Origin: Antedon mediterranea
Lineage: Eukaryota > Echinodermata > Crinoidea > Comatulida > Antedonidae
Assembly: GCF_964355755.1 (NCBI RefSeq)
Contig: NC_092672.1
Span: 2,356,001 to 2,420,000 of the forward strand
Length of the DNA: 64,000 nt
Direction: 5' to 3'
The notes below the pieces were generated by a model. The model was not told the DNA's origin. It did no database searches and worked only from the letters and a program-made list of their open reading frames with translations. Shown piece after piece: positions 1-11,704 of the stretch. Position numbers and translations under genes: made by a program. Each line of letters opens with the position of its first letter. Positions within the stretch are counted from its first letter, which is position 1.

Positions 1-28
1 AAAGCGATAAAACGCATAGTGATACCGG

Positions 29-84
29 ACCGACAGACAGACCGACAGACAGACAGACAGACAGACCGACCAACCGACCGACAT
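29..84. repeat. GACA/GACC simple repeat
   Basis: Short tandem tetranucleotide run (mostly gacagaca with gacc variants). No coding signal. Low-complexity DNA at the window edge. Confidence 0.85.
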
Positions 85-289
85 AGTGAACTATAGAGTC
101 GCTTCCACGCGACTAAAAATGGGTTAAATTTCTTATTAAAACTTGTATAAGTTAAATAAAATTAGATTGAAATATACAAAATGATATGCTTATGACAACA
201 ACATGGTGATTAACACAAAATGTTGACCATCAGGAGGTCTACAGTACTGACTGTACACTTCTTCATATTAAAACATCTCATAAACTTCT

Positions 290-1120
290 TCAGTTAAATG
301 ACAACTAACTCTGCCAAAGTCCTTCAATGAAATATTTCTAATCTTGAATGCGATACAGTAACCTTCCTTCGTTCTCTACTAGTGTCTCCATCGAACTTCC
401 ACAGACTGATCTGCGTTCCCAGCAACCTTGTTCAGAAACAAATTGGCAAAATAACTGAAATACCTCATTTCACCGGCAATAATCTCTATAGGATTCTTCT
501 TTTACTTTGATAAGTTTGTCACCTGTATTCACCGTCATATATATTTTTGGCCAATATTCGTCTTTTTCTTAGGATCCCATATAGACAGTTTTCCTTCTAT
601 AAGATTTTTACCAATGCCTCAAACATTTTCTGTCCAATTTCATCATGCCATGGCCAACAAACACCTTTGTGCGAATTGCAGCATTCTTCATTAATCGGAA
701 TATCATCTCTCTTTAAATGTTAACTAGGTTTGCCAGCTCTGATGAAATCATTAATTTGTGTTATTCCAATGATACCACGCTCAATGACCCTGATCAATTG
801 ATGTAAATCCAGCAAGTCCCACACATACATGTCCTCTCATATACATATATAGGGATATAGTTTAACCACATCATTTAGATTTCGTCGACTCTCTGTATTC
901 AAGTTAATATCTTTATGATCAGCCTCTTTCAAACAATATGATACTTAACTTAGAATCTCTTTCTCTGTCTGCATTTGTAGAAGAAAGTCGTAGAGAGAAA
1001 GCGGAATTAGTGTGCTTTTGTCCTTTAGAGATGTTTTCCATTTAAGATATTTGTGTCACTGGTTGTATAAGTAATACAAGTTCACAAAAGCACTTGCCTC
1101 AACACTATTTTCACAATGCT
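290..1120 (-). pseudogene. Decayed coding relic, family not recognised
   Basis: On the minus strand a broken but protein-like reading can be followed from about 1120 down to about 300. It includes stretches such as LHQLIRVIERGIIGITQIND, GVCWPWHDEIGQKMFEALVK and GKLSIWDPKKKTNIG. These are separated by in-frame stops and at least two frameshifts, for example just after FEALVK. The composition (charged and hydrophobic alternation, Trp and Cys) is unlike the AT-rich noncoding surroundings, which is the main reason for calling it. I do not recognise the family. It could be an old host gene or part of a transposon gene. It lies on the opposite strand from the NLR genes. Confidence 0.35.
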
Positions 1121-3230
1121 ACATGTCCAAAAGCCATATAGTTCACCGGGTCGACATAATAATTGCTTTTTGATGTCATCTCTGTCCACCTCCACTCATC
1201 TCGGGCAAGAGTCATCACCAGGCATTCTCTTCTTTCCCTAGTACATGAGTTTTTATACCACAACCATGTGCACTCATCAATTGACCAGTGTATAATGCTG
1301 GTCTGTCTGTAGGGGGTACATATCTAATGAAATTGGTTGAGATTGTAGAAGATGAGAAATAGGAGTTCATTCATTTACAAGGTTATTTATAGGCAGAGCT
1401 GTATCTGTATTTCCTTCAAGCTTCTGCCAAAAGTTGACAGGTTGAAAACTTACCAACCATACTGGTGACTATAGCCCTGAAGGTTCAGACATTGAATTAC
1501 ATTTTATTATTTACCATTATACAGGATTTCACAATAAGGTATAAATGCATATTATATTGTGGTCCTGTCTCCTGTCAAGTTTCAGTTTCATGAAAAGAAA
1601 TTAGATCTGTAATTTAGAATCTATATATAAATTATGGTTAATTGTGACATAGGCGAGCACAATGGAAAAACTTTGGAACAAATTTCTGCCTTGGATACCT
1701 ACCTGAACTATCTCAGGTGTAGGCCTACCGCAAAATGTAAAACAGTTCTCACTATTACGATATTGTTCCATATTTCTACCTTAGGAATATATTATAAAGA
1801 GTTTTAAAACAAAATTTCTGATTCATCGGTAGATTTTCAACTCAATTTCAATTGTACGCGGTCAAAGTAATTTCCGGGTTCACGATGAGTTCACAGGTTC
1901 ACCTTGCAACTACCTTGTTTCAGTTAAGTTGGTCGTTATAGTGGCTATAGCTATTTTAGTTTTTTGTTTATTTTAGGATCGGACCGCGCGTGTGAAGGTA
2001 CAGTAGTTAAAAAATAAATCCCGATAGCCGAGTTTTATTGAGTAAGCTGGCAGGAATAACTGTTAGGGCCCATATTGCAAGCCGTCTAAAACACCTTCCT
2101 TCTTGGGCCGAAACGGCAAAAGATGTTTAAATTAAATAATGTATTATGATGGTATTTATTTGAATAAACGCCTCCGCAATAAAACATCACTTTGAATAAT
2201 AATCGCCTACACCCACCTACCCAACTATCTAATGAACGCCCATCCACATTAATTATACACACAATATTATATATACTATTTATAATAGAATTCATTACAC
2301 TGTTAACTATAATTTACCAAGCATTTGTTATAATTTTTTACCACTTTTCATATCTATTAGAGGATTTTATTTGATTATAAATGTTACGATATTATTAAAA
2401 CTAAAAAATCCCTCGAATAAGCATCTCCCTCAAATGAACTCTGCCTCCCCACCTCCGCCCTATAAAACAATAAACACTATACTTTAAAATGTTATTAATC
2501 ATCTAAGACACTGTGAAACAGAGTAGGTTTAGTTTTTCGAATGTCAAGCATTTTCAATAATGGTAACCGACAGAAAACGTACAAGGAGAACGTCCTTCTA
2601 AAACCTTTTTACCCGAGTCATTATCATTCCGAGAACCTTCGTTTACACTTCCTAGAGGGGAGCGAGCAAACTAGAGGTCTAACCCTCTAGTTAGACGTAA
2701 TTGTTGTTGAATATTTGATATAAATTGTTAAGTTGTTCCATATTTTTGCAACTCCAACTTTGAACGATTATTTAATTTAATAGTCATAGTGGGGTATTAT
2801 ATATCTGTTATATAGAGGACATTGACAACTTTAGCCTTATATTTACAATTTACAATCCTGTGAGAAGTGACAATTTTAGAACATTGTGTACAAACAACAA
2901 TTTATGCACACATATTAAAAAAAAATTAGTTAAAGAATTTAATTTTTAGTGGCGGCCATTTTGAAATCCAAGATGGCCGACAGATTATCGCTTTACATAG
3001 TTAGGATTGTATAATGGGTACAGTAATACCATCAAAACGGACTTGTTCCACATTCATAATTTGTATTATTGGTGATATTCTGATTTTTAATAGGGTTATT
3101 TGAATGTTGGCGGCCATCTTGAATTTGGTCCTTTAAATGTCTTTTGAAAAAATGGCAACATATTTTTTTTCATTCCTTATATTATCAAGATATGAAATAA
3201 AGTCAAAGTTTGCTTTTAACAAAAAATATA
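1121..3230. other. No recognisable feature
   Basis: AT-rich sequence. I see no splice-compatible coding run, RNA gene or clear repeat. Short open frames near 2.1-2.4 kb have low-complexity translations and are not supported as genes. Confidence 0.5.
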
Positions 3231-4014
3231 CACGACATTCATATAAACGACTTACCAGCCTACACTATTAAACAAATTGATTCAATCTATTCAAAGTCGC
3301 AACTCTTTATGGCTCTGGGTTTGTTGATGTACTACGCATGCGCATGTACGTGTGAACGGATTGTATAATTAGGGCGTTATAACGCCGTATTATTATAAAA
3401 TAATTTTTTCTTTGGTGGAAATCAGCCACGGTAGAATACCCACCTAATTCTAAAAATACAATGATTATTTTTGGCGATCTTTTTCCAGAGCCTCTGAGCA
3501 CTTTAAAGTTTGGATACAGATGATTTAAGCGTTGATGGACTGAATTGTATCTAATCCACACCTTAATTATATAAACAATGGATCTGATTGATCAAATTTT
3601 AGCACTTGATTATTTTTGTTAACTAGTATAATATTTCAATAGTAAAATTTGATTATATAAGATGACAACTACGTCATTCAATTTTTATGATTTTTTAAAA
3701 ACATTATTCTTTTAAAATACAACTCAATTACAGTGAATTTTACAGAGCAACGTAAACGTTAACCTTAAAACTGCCCTGATCTCGGTAAATGGCGACTAAC
3801 ATTTTTTACAAATGTTTTCCTCTTGGCTGGATAACTTAGCATAGGCTTAAAGTTTTATGTATTATATAGGCCTATAGGTTTCCTTCCACACATACTTTGT
3901 TATAATTAATTGTTATCTTACGTGTTTATATAATTATTATTTTATGTATTTTTAATATAATAATGTGTGGAGAATATTTACTGAATATTTATTGAATAAA
4001 CGAATTGAATTGAA

Positions 4015-4093
4015 TTGAACGTGTATACACGTTCAATATTCAATTCGTTTATTCGTAAATTTAGATTTGAACCTATAGGTTCAAATCTAAATT
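4015..4093. repeat. Two adjacent perfect palindromes
   Basis: A 22-bp palindrome centred on gtgtatacac (4015-4036) is followed by a 36-bp perfect palindrome centred on cctatagg (4058-4093). The sister block at about 59.81 kb has a simple non-palindromic sequence at this point. About 50 bp is therefore extra here, and it consists of inverted copies of its left and right flanks. Confidence 0.8.
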
Positions 4094-4854
4094 AAATTGG
4101 GTTCGTGTTTTTAAATGCGTCGACCTAAAAAATACACACACATATTCACTATATACACTCAATGAGTATGATAGGATATTATAGCAAACAAATGCAGAAT
4201 GGAATAATTACAGATTTTACAGAAATTATCAAAGAATTTTAAGATTATCATCCTAAGCAGAAGCCCTTTCCACGCATCAATGAAGATTAGTTTTTCAATT
4301 CAATTCACATTTATTTAGTCATTATTATTATTATTATTATTAAATAAATATTATTATTTATAATTCCAATTTCAGTATATAATTGATGGCAAGGGTCCTG
4401 CATAAAGGTTACAATTCTGTTTTTGCAGGACCATTTTACATAAAGATACCAAATAAGGAAATCTTCACATAATAGTACATTTTATATAAACACGAGGCGG
4501 ACGATCAGATTAAAATAAATATCACCTTGAATTCGTGCGAAATAGAATACCAAGTTCGGTAATAACAACTTCCGACTAATACTTATCTGTAAGTCAATTG
4601 TCTTCCTGTTTATGAAATATGTTGTTTTGGAATTGTATTCTTTTCAATTAACTATATAGAAAATTATTATAGAAAAATTGTTATTAGAAAAAATTGTTAT
4701 TAAAAAAATTGTTATTAGAAAAATTGTTTATACCTGGTTTAGATAAGAATTTACACTTAGCCAAAAGTAAACAAGAGATCAAGGTTCAATAACATTTTCT
4801 GTTAAAATCTAATAGACCAGCTAGTTCTAACATGTATGACTACTGAAACGTAAC

Positions 4855-4945
4855 GGTGCTTCCTCAACGTTTAGGTTCGAATCTCCAGTTGCTGTTTTGA
4901 TGGCCTTAACCATTACATTTTTCAATGAGTCAACCTAATGTGAAA
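4855..4945 (-). pseudogene. Exon-like module, copy 1 (partial)
   Basis: Minus-strand translation contains AIKTATGDSNLNVEEAPLRF after a plausible acceptor (...cacattag). Related copies are at 19207-19382, 57205-57320 and 60585-60680. The frame is open here but shorter than in the 19.2-kb copy. Function not recognised. Confidence 0.4.
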
Positions 4946-5388
4946 CGTTCTTTAAAACCAATAGACAATAGTACATTATTACCAAACGTTAGTCTAGGTT
5001 CTAGACCGAACTTATTAAAAAGATAAATATTTTGGTATAATAATAATTTATTTGGAGTTTACACTTTTACAACAGTGGCACTCAACCAAGTGAAAGGTGC
5101 ATCCATAAGAAATATACACAAAAAAATTATGATATAGTAAATAACAAAAGTCGACGTAGGTCAACATGTCAAAACAATTCAACTACAGTAACTACAATAC
5201 CATTGATATTAATCACTACAGCAGCAGGAAAGCCACTGACACCTAAGAATACAAAACTACAAGAACTAAACAATAATAGAATAGGTAAGGAACTGTACAA
5301 TATAAAATGAATTGGGCAACAACAATGTAGACCTAACACTATAATGAGATAGATATCAATCATTTAGTTTGATTGATATGAACATTAC

Positions 5389-6053
5389 TCACCTAGAACA
5401 ATACATCTGTGTGCCCATGCTCTTTTAACATAGTGCTTAAAGTAACGATCAAAGACATTTGATATGGAATCGACGTCAAACATGTTATAATAGTAGTTAT
5501 CAGTTCCACCTAATACAAGATTTAACTTGCTTTTCAGGTCACCAAAGATCAAATCTTCCAAAACATCTAAATGACATCGATTAACATATATTCTAATTTG
5601 GTATTATTCGTCAATCCTTATGTCATTGAGTTGGTTACATGTGAATAGAAAATGTTGAATGTCTTCTAAACCATTCTTACACATTGTACAGATACCATCA
5701 TAATCAGGAAGCCACTTACAACTCCTGTGACCTAAAGGAAGGGTGTTAGAACGTAGCTTGAATTTGAGGCTAGATCCTAGAAAATCTGTACAATCCAATG
5801 GATAATTTTCAAGGCACGGATTAGACGTAATAAGAGAGTATGTCTGGAGTGACGACTTTCTTTGCATTTCACTTTTCCAAAATGCAATGTTTGTGTCATG
5901 CATCACCTCTTTAAATCTCTTAACCCAATGACTATCAGGGTCATTGTCAAGGTAGGAAGTTTCGAAAATCAAATCGATGTCCATATTAATAGACGTACAC
6001 GTCTTAGCAAAACTGGGGATCAGTTTATAGCGTTTGTAGTTGAACTTAGACAC
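5389..6053 (-). pseudogene. Non-LTR retrotransposon (LINE) C-terminal fragment
   Basis: The 149-residue minus-strand frame has the cysteine/histidine pattern CTMCKNGLEDIQHFLFTC, typical of the region after reverse transcriptase in many LINE ORF2 proteins. After an in-frame TAA at about 5601-5603 the same frame stays open to a second stop near 5390, so at least one nonsense change has accumulated. The upstream end meets a stop at about 6057-6059, next to the left terminus of a TIR element that starts at 6061. No reverse transcriptase motifs remain in the window. This is a dead 3' fragment; the exact LINE clade cannot be told. Confidence 0.65.
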
Positions 6054-6060
6054 GTATTAA

Positions 6061-9000
6061 TAGTCCGGTGGCAGGAGGGGGGAATCACCACCCGAAAGGG
6101 GACAAATTGCCATCCAACTTTTCTAGACTAGTATTTTCCGTAGATTACGAATATGTAAGGTAATCGATCAGGATAGGAAGCGTTTTCGAGATATAAGGGG
6201 TAAAAGTTCAAAATTGACCAATTACAACAATGTATTATGTATATGTATTATAACAAATTTATTGAAGCACAATTTGGTCTTTTATTACATTTTTATGATT
6301 ATAAGTGTCTATTCAATCACCTTATGAAAAAAAATCCTTTGTGATTAAGGGTCAAATGTCAATATTGACCAATCATAGAACGTACCTATAAAACCAAATA
6401 AAAACTAATATTTAATAAAAATTGGATGTTTTCTCATCCTGTTAATCAATCATACGCAATGTAAAAGAGCGAATACATCATTTCATCAGTTGACATAAGG
6501 TCAATTTCATCAGTTGACATAAGGTCAAAGGTCAAAATTTTAATACGCGTATTAGTTAACAAATAAATGCAACGTTGTCCAAACTATGATATTGATGGTT
6601 TTACAAGTAATCAAATTATTTGATTAGTAAACTTATGTTATTTCATTATAATACTGTATTTAATCAAATCAGACTTCGATCAGGATAGGAAGCGAATAGG
6701 AAGAAATAAGGGGTCAAAGTTCAAAATTGACCAATTATAACAATGTATTATATACATATGTATTAAAACCAATTTATTAAAGTTCAATTTGGTCTTTTAA
6801 TACATTTGTATGGTTATAGGTATTGTATGGTGTTATTCAGTCACCTTATAAAACAAATACTTTGCAATTAAAGTTCAAATGTCAATATTGACCAATCACA
6901 CAATTTGCATTTAAAACCAAATAAAAACTAACATTTAAGACAAAATGTTATGTTTTATCATTCTGTTAAGACATCTATCAATCATACACAATCAAAAGAG
7001 CACATTTATCATTACACAAGTTGACATTGGTCAAAGGTCAACATGTGAATAAATGATATACAAAATAATGCAAAGTTATTCAAACTATGAGATCGATGTT
7101 CATAAATGTAATCACGTTATTTGATCAGTGAAGTTATGGTATTTTTATATTTTTTCTAGTGCGCATTATTTTAAATGTATTAATATAATACTGTAAAATA
7201 AATAATAAAATTAATATTATGACGATTAAAATGTTATGATGTTAAAATGTTGCGCTGACCTTCAATGATTTGCCACTATAAAGTTGCATTTATTAGGGCT
7301 ACAATATTCGTTTTTGGAAAATAAACTACTATTCATCAGAACCAGAGAATACCAATTCGTACAGGATAGGGCATAGGCAGATCCAGGTGGCCAAACTCAA
7401 TCCACAACTCACTACACAGACAGACCACAATTTTTATATAGTTTGGCCCATACAGGAAAGGATTCTAAAATAACCTATATGGATTTGCCCGAATGAACCC
7501 TCTAAGGACCATTTTGGGATCTCTATGTGGTGTGCTACATAAGGCCCTGTATTAGAAATTAGTATGGGGTAAATAGTTCATAGATGAACTATGGAATAAA
7601 ACTAAATGTGCACCCTCAATCTTTAAATAACATTTATGGATTTGCCCAAATGAACCCAAGGGCCGGTCATTCTCCATGGATGGACATTAAGCCCCATAAT
7701 GGAAATATAAGGGGTGACACTGTGAGTTCATACAGACAGGCGCGGCCCATGAATTAAGCTGCCTGTGCGCTCTCGATCCTTAAGAAAAATTTATGGATTT
7801 GCCCAAATTAACCCAAGGGCCGGTCCTCCGTGGACATTAAGCCCCATAATGGAAATATAATGGGTGAAACTGTGGGTTTATATAGACAGGCAGAACCATG
7901 GAATAAAGCTGCCTGTGCACTCTCGATCCTTAAGAACACTTTATGGATTTGCCTCTAATTAACCCAAGGGCTGGTCCTCCATGGACATTAAAGCCCCATA
8001 ATAGAAATATAATGGGTGACACTGTGGGTTTATATAGACAGGCACATGGAATAAAGCTGCCTGTGCACTCTCGATCCATCCTTAAGGAACACTTATGGAT
8101 TTACCCAAATTAACCCCCAAAGGCCGGTCCTCCTCCATGGATGGACATTAAGCCCCATAATGGACATATAAGGGGTGACACTGTGGGTTAATAATAGACA
8201 GGCGGGGCCCATGGAATAAAGCTGCCTTGCACTCTCGATCCTTAAGGAACACTTATGGATTTGCCCAAATTAACCCAAGGGCCGGTCATCCATGGACATT
8301 AAGCCTCATAATGGAAATATAAGGGGTGACAATGTGGGTTTATATAGACAGGCACATGGAATAAAGCTGCCTGTGCACTCTCGATCCTTAAGGAACCGAT
8401 TTGGATTTTGCCTAAAATGAAACAACAGCAGGTCATCTATTTAGACCCTTCTGTGGTTCTCTACTGTATGTTCAGTTCTACATTTGGCTCCTGTATCGGA
8501 TCAATGCATTTGGCTACATAAGTTACTGTGTTAGAAATATATCGGGTAACTAAAACTGTAGGTTCCAATATTAAGCCATGGGAAAAGCCTGTCTGTGCAC
8601 CTTCAATCCTTTTAAAAGGAACCCATATGGATTTGCCACAATGAACCAAGGGTAACTTCTGAATTCTCTATGAGCCGTACATTCCGTTTATTGGAGATAC
8701 ATGGATACCTGATTGAAATTGCTCAAAAGAAAGACATTGTACTGTATAGTAATAGTATTATTCGCCTTCCACACCTCTTTGAATTAAATCCGCCCTGATA
8801 GGCTCTTATGTACAGGATTTCAAGGCAATAATCACACTTGCATTTTTCAAACAGTATAATCTATTAGATTGAATAAAAATATCTATTATAAACAATTTGC
8901 CGTTAGAAATCTCTATGCAATGTCGTTATTTAGATGAGAAAAACAGGTCAAAGGTTAAAATTACAGAAAAATAGGTGTTTCAGTCTCTTTTTGAAAAAAA

Positions 9001-9558
9001 TGTTGCATTATGGCAAGTATAAACATATATATTGTGAACAATTTGACACCAAAATTGGCTCCTTACGACAAATATCTATTAATTTATGTTTTTATAACCT
9101 TATTCAATTATGTCAAAGGTTAATAACCACACTTCCGGTCATTTTCAAGCAATATCTTCTGTTATACTGAATATAAATGTATATCTTTGGAACAATTTGC
9201 TCCTATTTTTAATTCTCTCCGACCTACCGTTACTTAGATATAGCAAAAAGAGGTCAAAGGTCAAAATTGCTAACAGTGGGGTTTCCGGTCAATTTTTCAA
9301 AGAAAGTTCTGTTAGAGCTAATATAAACATATACAATTTTACACCCAAATTATCTCACTACGTCCAGAATTTCCAGAGATATAGCATGTTTTTATATTGG
9401 TCAATTTTGAACTTTGACCCCTTATATCTCGAAAACGCTTCCTATCCTGATCGATTACCTTCCATATTCGTAATCTACGGAAAATTCTGGTCTAGAAAAG
9501 TTGGATGGCAATTTGTCCCCTTTCGGGTGGTGATATCCCCCTTCCTGCCACCGGACTA
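6061..9558. mobile_element. 3.5-kb TIR element with long inverted ends
   Basis: The first and last ~165 bp are inverted copies, starting TAGTCCGGTGGCAGGA and running through a shared segment containing ccacccgaaaggggacaaat. They are flanked by TAA at 6058-6060 and 9559-9561, a candidate 3-bp target duplication, which would fit PIF/Harbinger (TWA). The terminal bases are not the usual Harbinger GGC, so the superfamily is uncertain. Behind the TIRs are subterminal repeats: 6200-6460 resembles 6710-6970, and aggtcaaaggtcaaa recurs on both sides. The middle is a satellite-like array. No transposase is visible, so it is non-autonomous. Confidence 0.7.
7370..8650. repeat. Tandem array, unit about 150 bp
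   Basis: Units carry tatggatttgcccaaat, aagggccggtc, acattaagccccataatgg and aaagctgcctgtgcactctc in fixed order. The anchor tttgccc occurs near 7484, 7641, 7798, 7948, 8100, 8260, 8407 and 8632, giving spacings of mostly 147-160 bp. The outer units are more diverged. The array is enclosed by the TIR element. Confidence 0.9.
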
Positions 9559-11704
9559 TAAGCATAAAATTAGGCGTTTACCATGTTCATTACATAATTA
9601 ATAAATTTGGCTCTAGATCTTGAATAACTTTAATTGAAACCCACCCTAAATCCTCATGTGACATATGGGGTACATATGGCGTTTCATACGTATTATACAG
9701 GCTTGTATTTTCAAACAAAAATATTGCAAGAGACAAACATAAAAAAGACAATAAATACAGACTTGGGGAGGCAAGTCTACCAAAACGTACTTATCTCATT
9801 ATACGATGGCCAAAAAGAAAGGCAGAATGGAATTAATTACAGAATTTCAATAAAGATTAGTTCGATTGATTCAAAGTAGCCTAAAGGTCGTTTGAAATAT
9901 AACGAGTCAGAAAAATCAAACAAGTATAGAATCCGACAACAGGAATATTATTAACTTGGAATCATGCCAAGCCGTACACCAAGTTTCATTTTATGAAAGG
10001 TTTTTAAATTGTTTTAGGATTGTATGTTTCTCTTTCTTTAATTAACTAATGTTGCCAGCAATAGCAAAAAATGTAATACAAGCATTGAAACATATTAATG
10101 ATTCAATAGAATTTGTTTAAATATTATTACATCTCTAAGTTGGATCACGACCACATTGACGTGCAGTTCCACGGACTTGTTTGAGAAATTCAACGTAGAA
10201 TAGTAGAATTAGTTATTTACTACTACATTATACTGATATATAAAAATGATAACAATTAGTTCAAAGGATTCTGTATATTAGTTCTAAGAATAATTTCTGT
10301 GAAATTTATATGGAATATGATAGACTTCCGTGATCGTGTAGACATTGTGCAATAAGGAAGTGCGAGACGGTCATGTTATAAGCACAGATGAATAATGTTG
10401 ATCTCAAACGGGAGTGGTGCAGTAGCTGCTGCGACATCATCAACAATTCCCGACATTAAATATACAATCCAGTTTTAAGCCAATAATTATGTAAGTAGAC
10501 ATTTTTTTAATAATATAAACATCAATCCGGCGACAGCAATCCCAAAACTATTTTATTTTAGCGGGCCTCTGACTAGCTAATTTAATTTTAAGAAACTGAG
10601 TGTGATATGGCCTGTTCCTCAGTTCCCCGTACTTGTATGCAATGACATGTAATCATAAGAAAGAGCCAGAATTGTCACTCTAGGCCTACTAAAACAAGAC
10701 ACTAAATAATTAATGTTTCAAATTATATAGTAATGAATTTCATGATTAAAATTTAGCTAACAATGAATTTTCGGGTTTCTTTCTCTTTTGCTACTTAATT
10801 ACATTCTTGTTAACATAAGTTTATAATCTTATCAAAAATTAAATAAAATTCATCACGAGCTGAGATAAGTTTATAATCTTATCAAAAATTAAATAAAATT
10901 CATCACGAGCTAAGATAATACATTAGCTGGGTGTATACATGTAGAGGTCTAAATCAAATGAGAATTCCCATTTTTACAAACAACATATCGAAATAAAATT
11001 CTCATCGTGACAGTCTTAACACCGAGGTATAAAAATAGATGGTGTAAAGAAACAATATCTAACACTACAAAATGTTTATTAATACTCTAATATGAGTGGA
11101 TATATGGATGGCACTCGTGACACAGTCTTAGTTACTACCTAAAAGTCGGTAGGAATATTTTAAGTCAAAAGTCTCACCATAAGTGGCACGTTTCATAATC
11201 AATTCGTTTTCATCAGACATTCCACATAATGGTAGTTGCTTATGGTATCACTGTGTAGGCCTAAGATTCAACATTTAGTCCCGCGAAAGATAGTCAATGC
11301 ATAAAGTCATATGTTCACAAACAGCACCAAAACTTCAAATAAACATCATCGGATCAAACACACCTCCGTTAAGCGCGCAGACACTTTACATCGTATGCCC
11401 CTTTATCAATAATACCCAGAGAGGGTTATAGAGTTTGGTATCAGAATCATGTAATTTGATGTTCTGTAAAAGTTTTTCTCGATCCATAATCCCGATATCA
11501 TACGGTTACCATGATGATTGTGCATCAATGTCAAAAACATGAAATATTTTTATAAAAAAACTGTATTTATGTAGTGATAGACATCAGGCCATTCATCTTG
11601 AATGTTACATTATTCAGCATATCGTTGTTTTCTAAAGTACAGGAATTGTCCTAAATTCAAAAATTCTATTTTTCAGAAAGGAAGATAGAAACTGAATTGA
11701 CAAT
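9559..11704. other. 5' flank of NLR gene A
   Basis: No coding exon seen. The stretch 9660-10300 is a diverged copy and 10309 onward a nearly identical copy of 60780-62824, upstream of gene C. A candidate acceptor (tatttttcag, about 11664-11676) just before the start codon suggests a spliced 5' untranslated exon, but no promoter element can be assigned by eye. Confidence 0.5.

Larger units (their letters stand above)
3235..5030. repeat. Intergenic block of the NLR unit, copy 1
   Basis: This block is collinear with 58975-60780, by eye well over 90% similar but with many indels. A more diverged piece of it is at 18500-18830. Both full copies contain an (ATT)n run (4320-4340 here) and the exon-like module near 4.85-4.95 kb. 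In the window the block follows an NLR 3' end, so its presence here suggests another NLR gene lies upstream of position 1. Confidence 0.8.

Noticed and set aside
4866-4895. tRNA-like ggttcgaatc box in the repeated module
   Set aside because: Resembles a T-arm B box, but the flanks do not pair into a T stem and no A box or cloverleaf could be found. The segment reads better as an exon-like frame.
9110-9601. 163-codon open frame on the + strand
   Set aside because: It lies in the subterminal and TIR region of the 6.06-9.56 kb element and is read through an inverted repeat. Composition is low-complexity.
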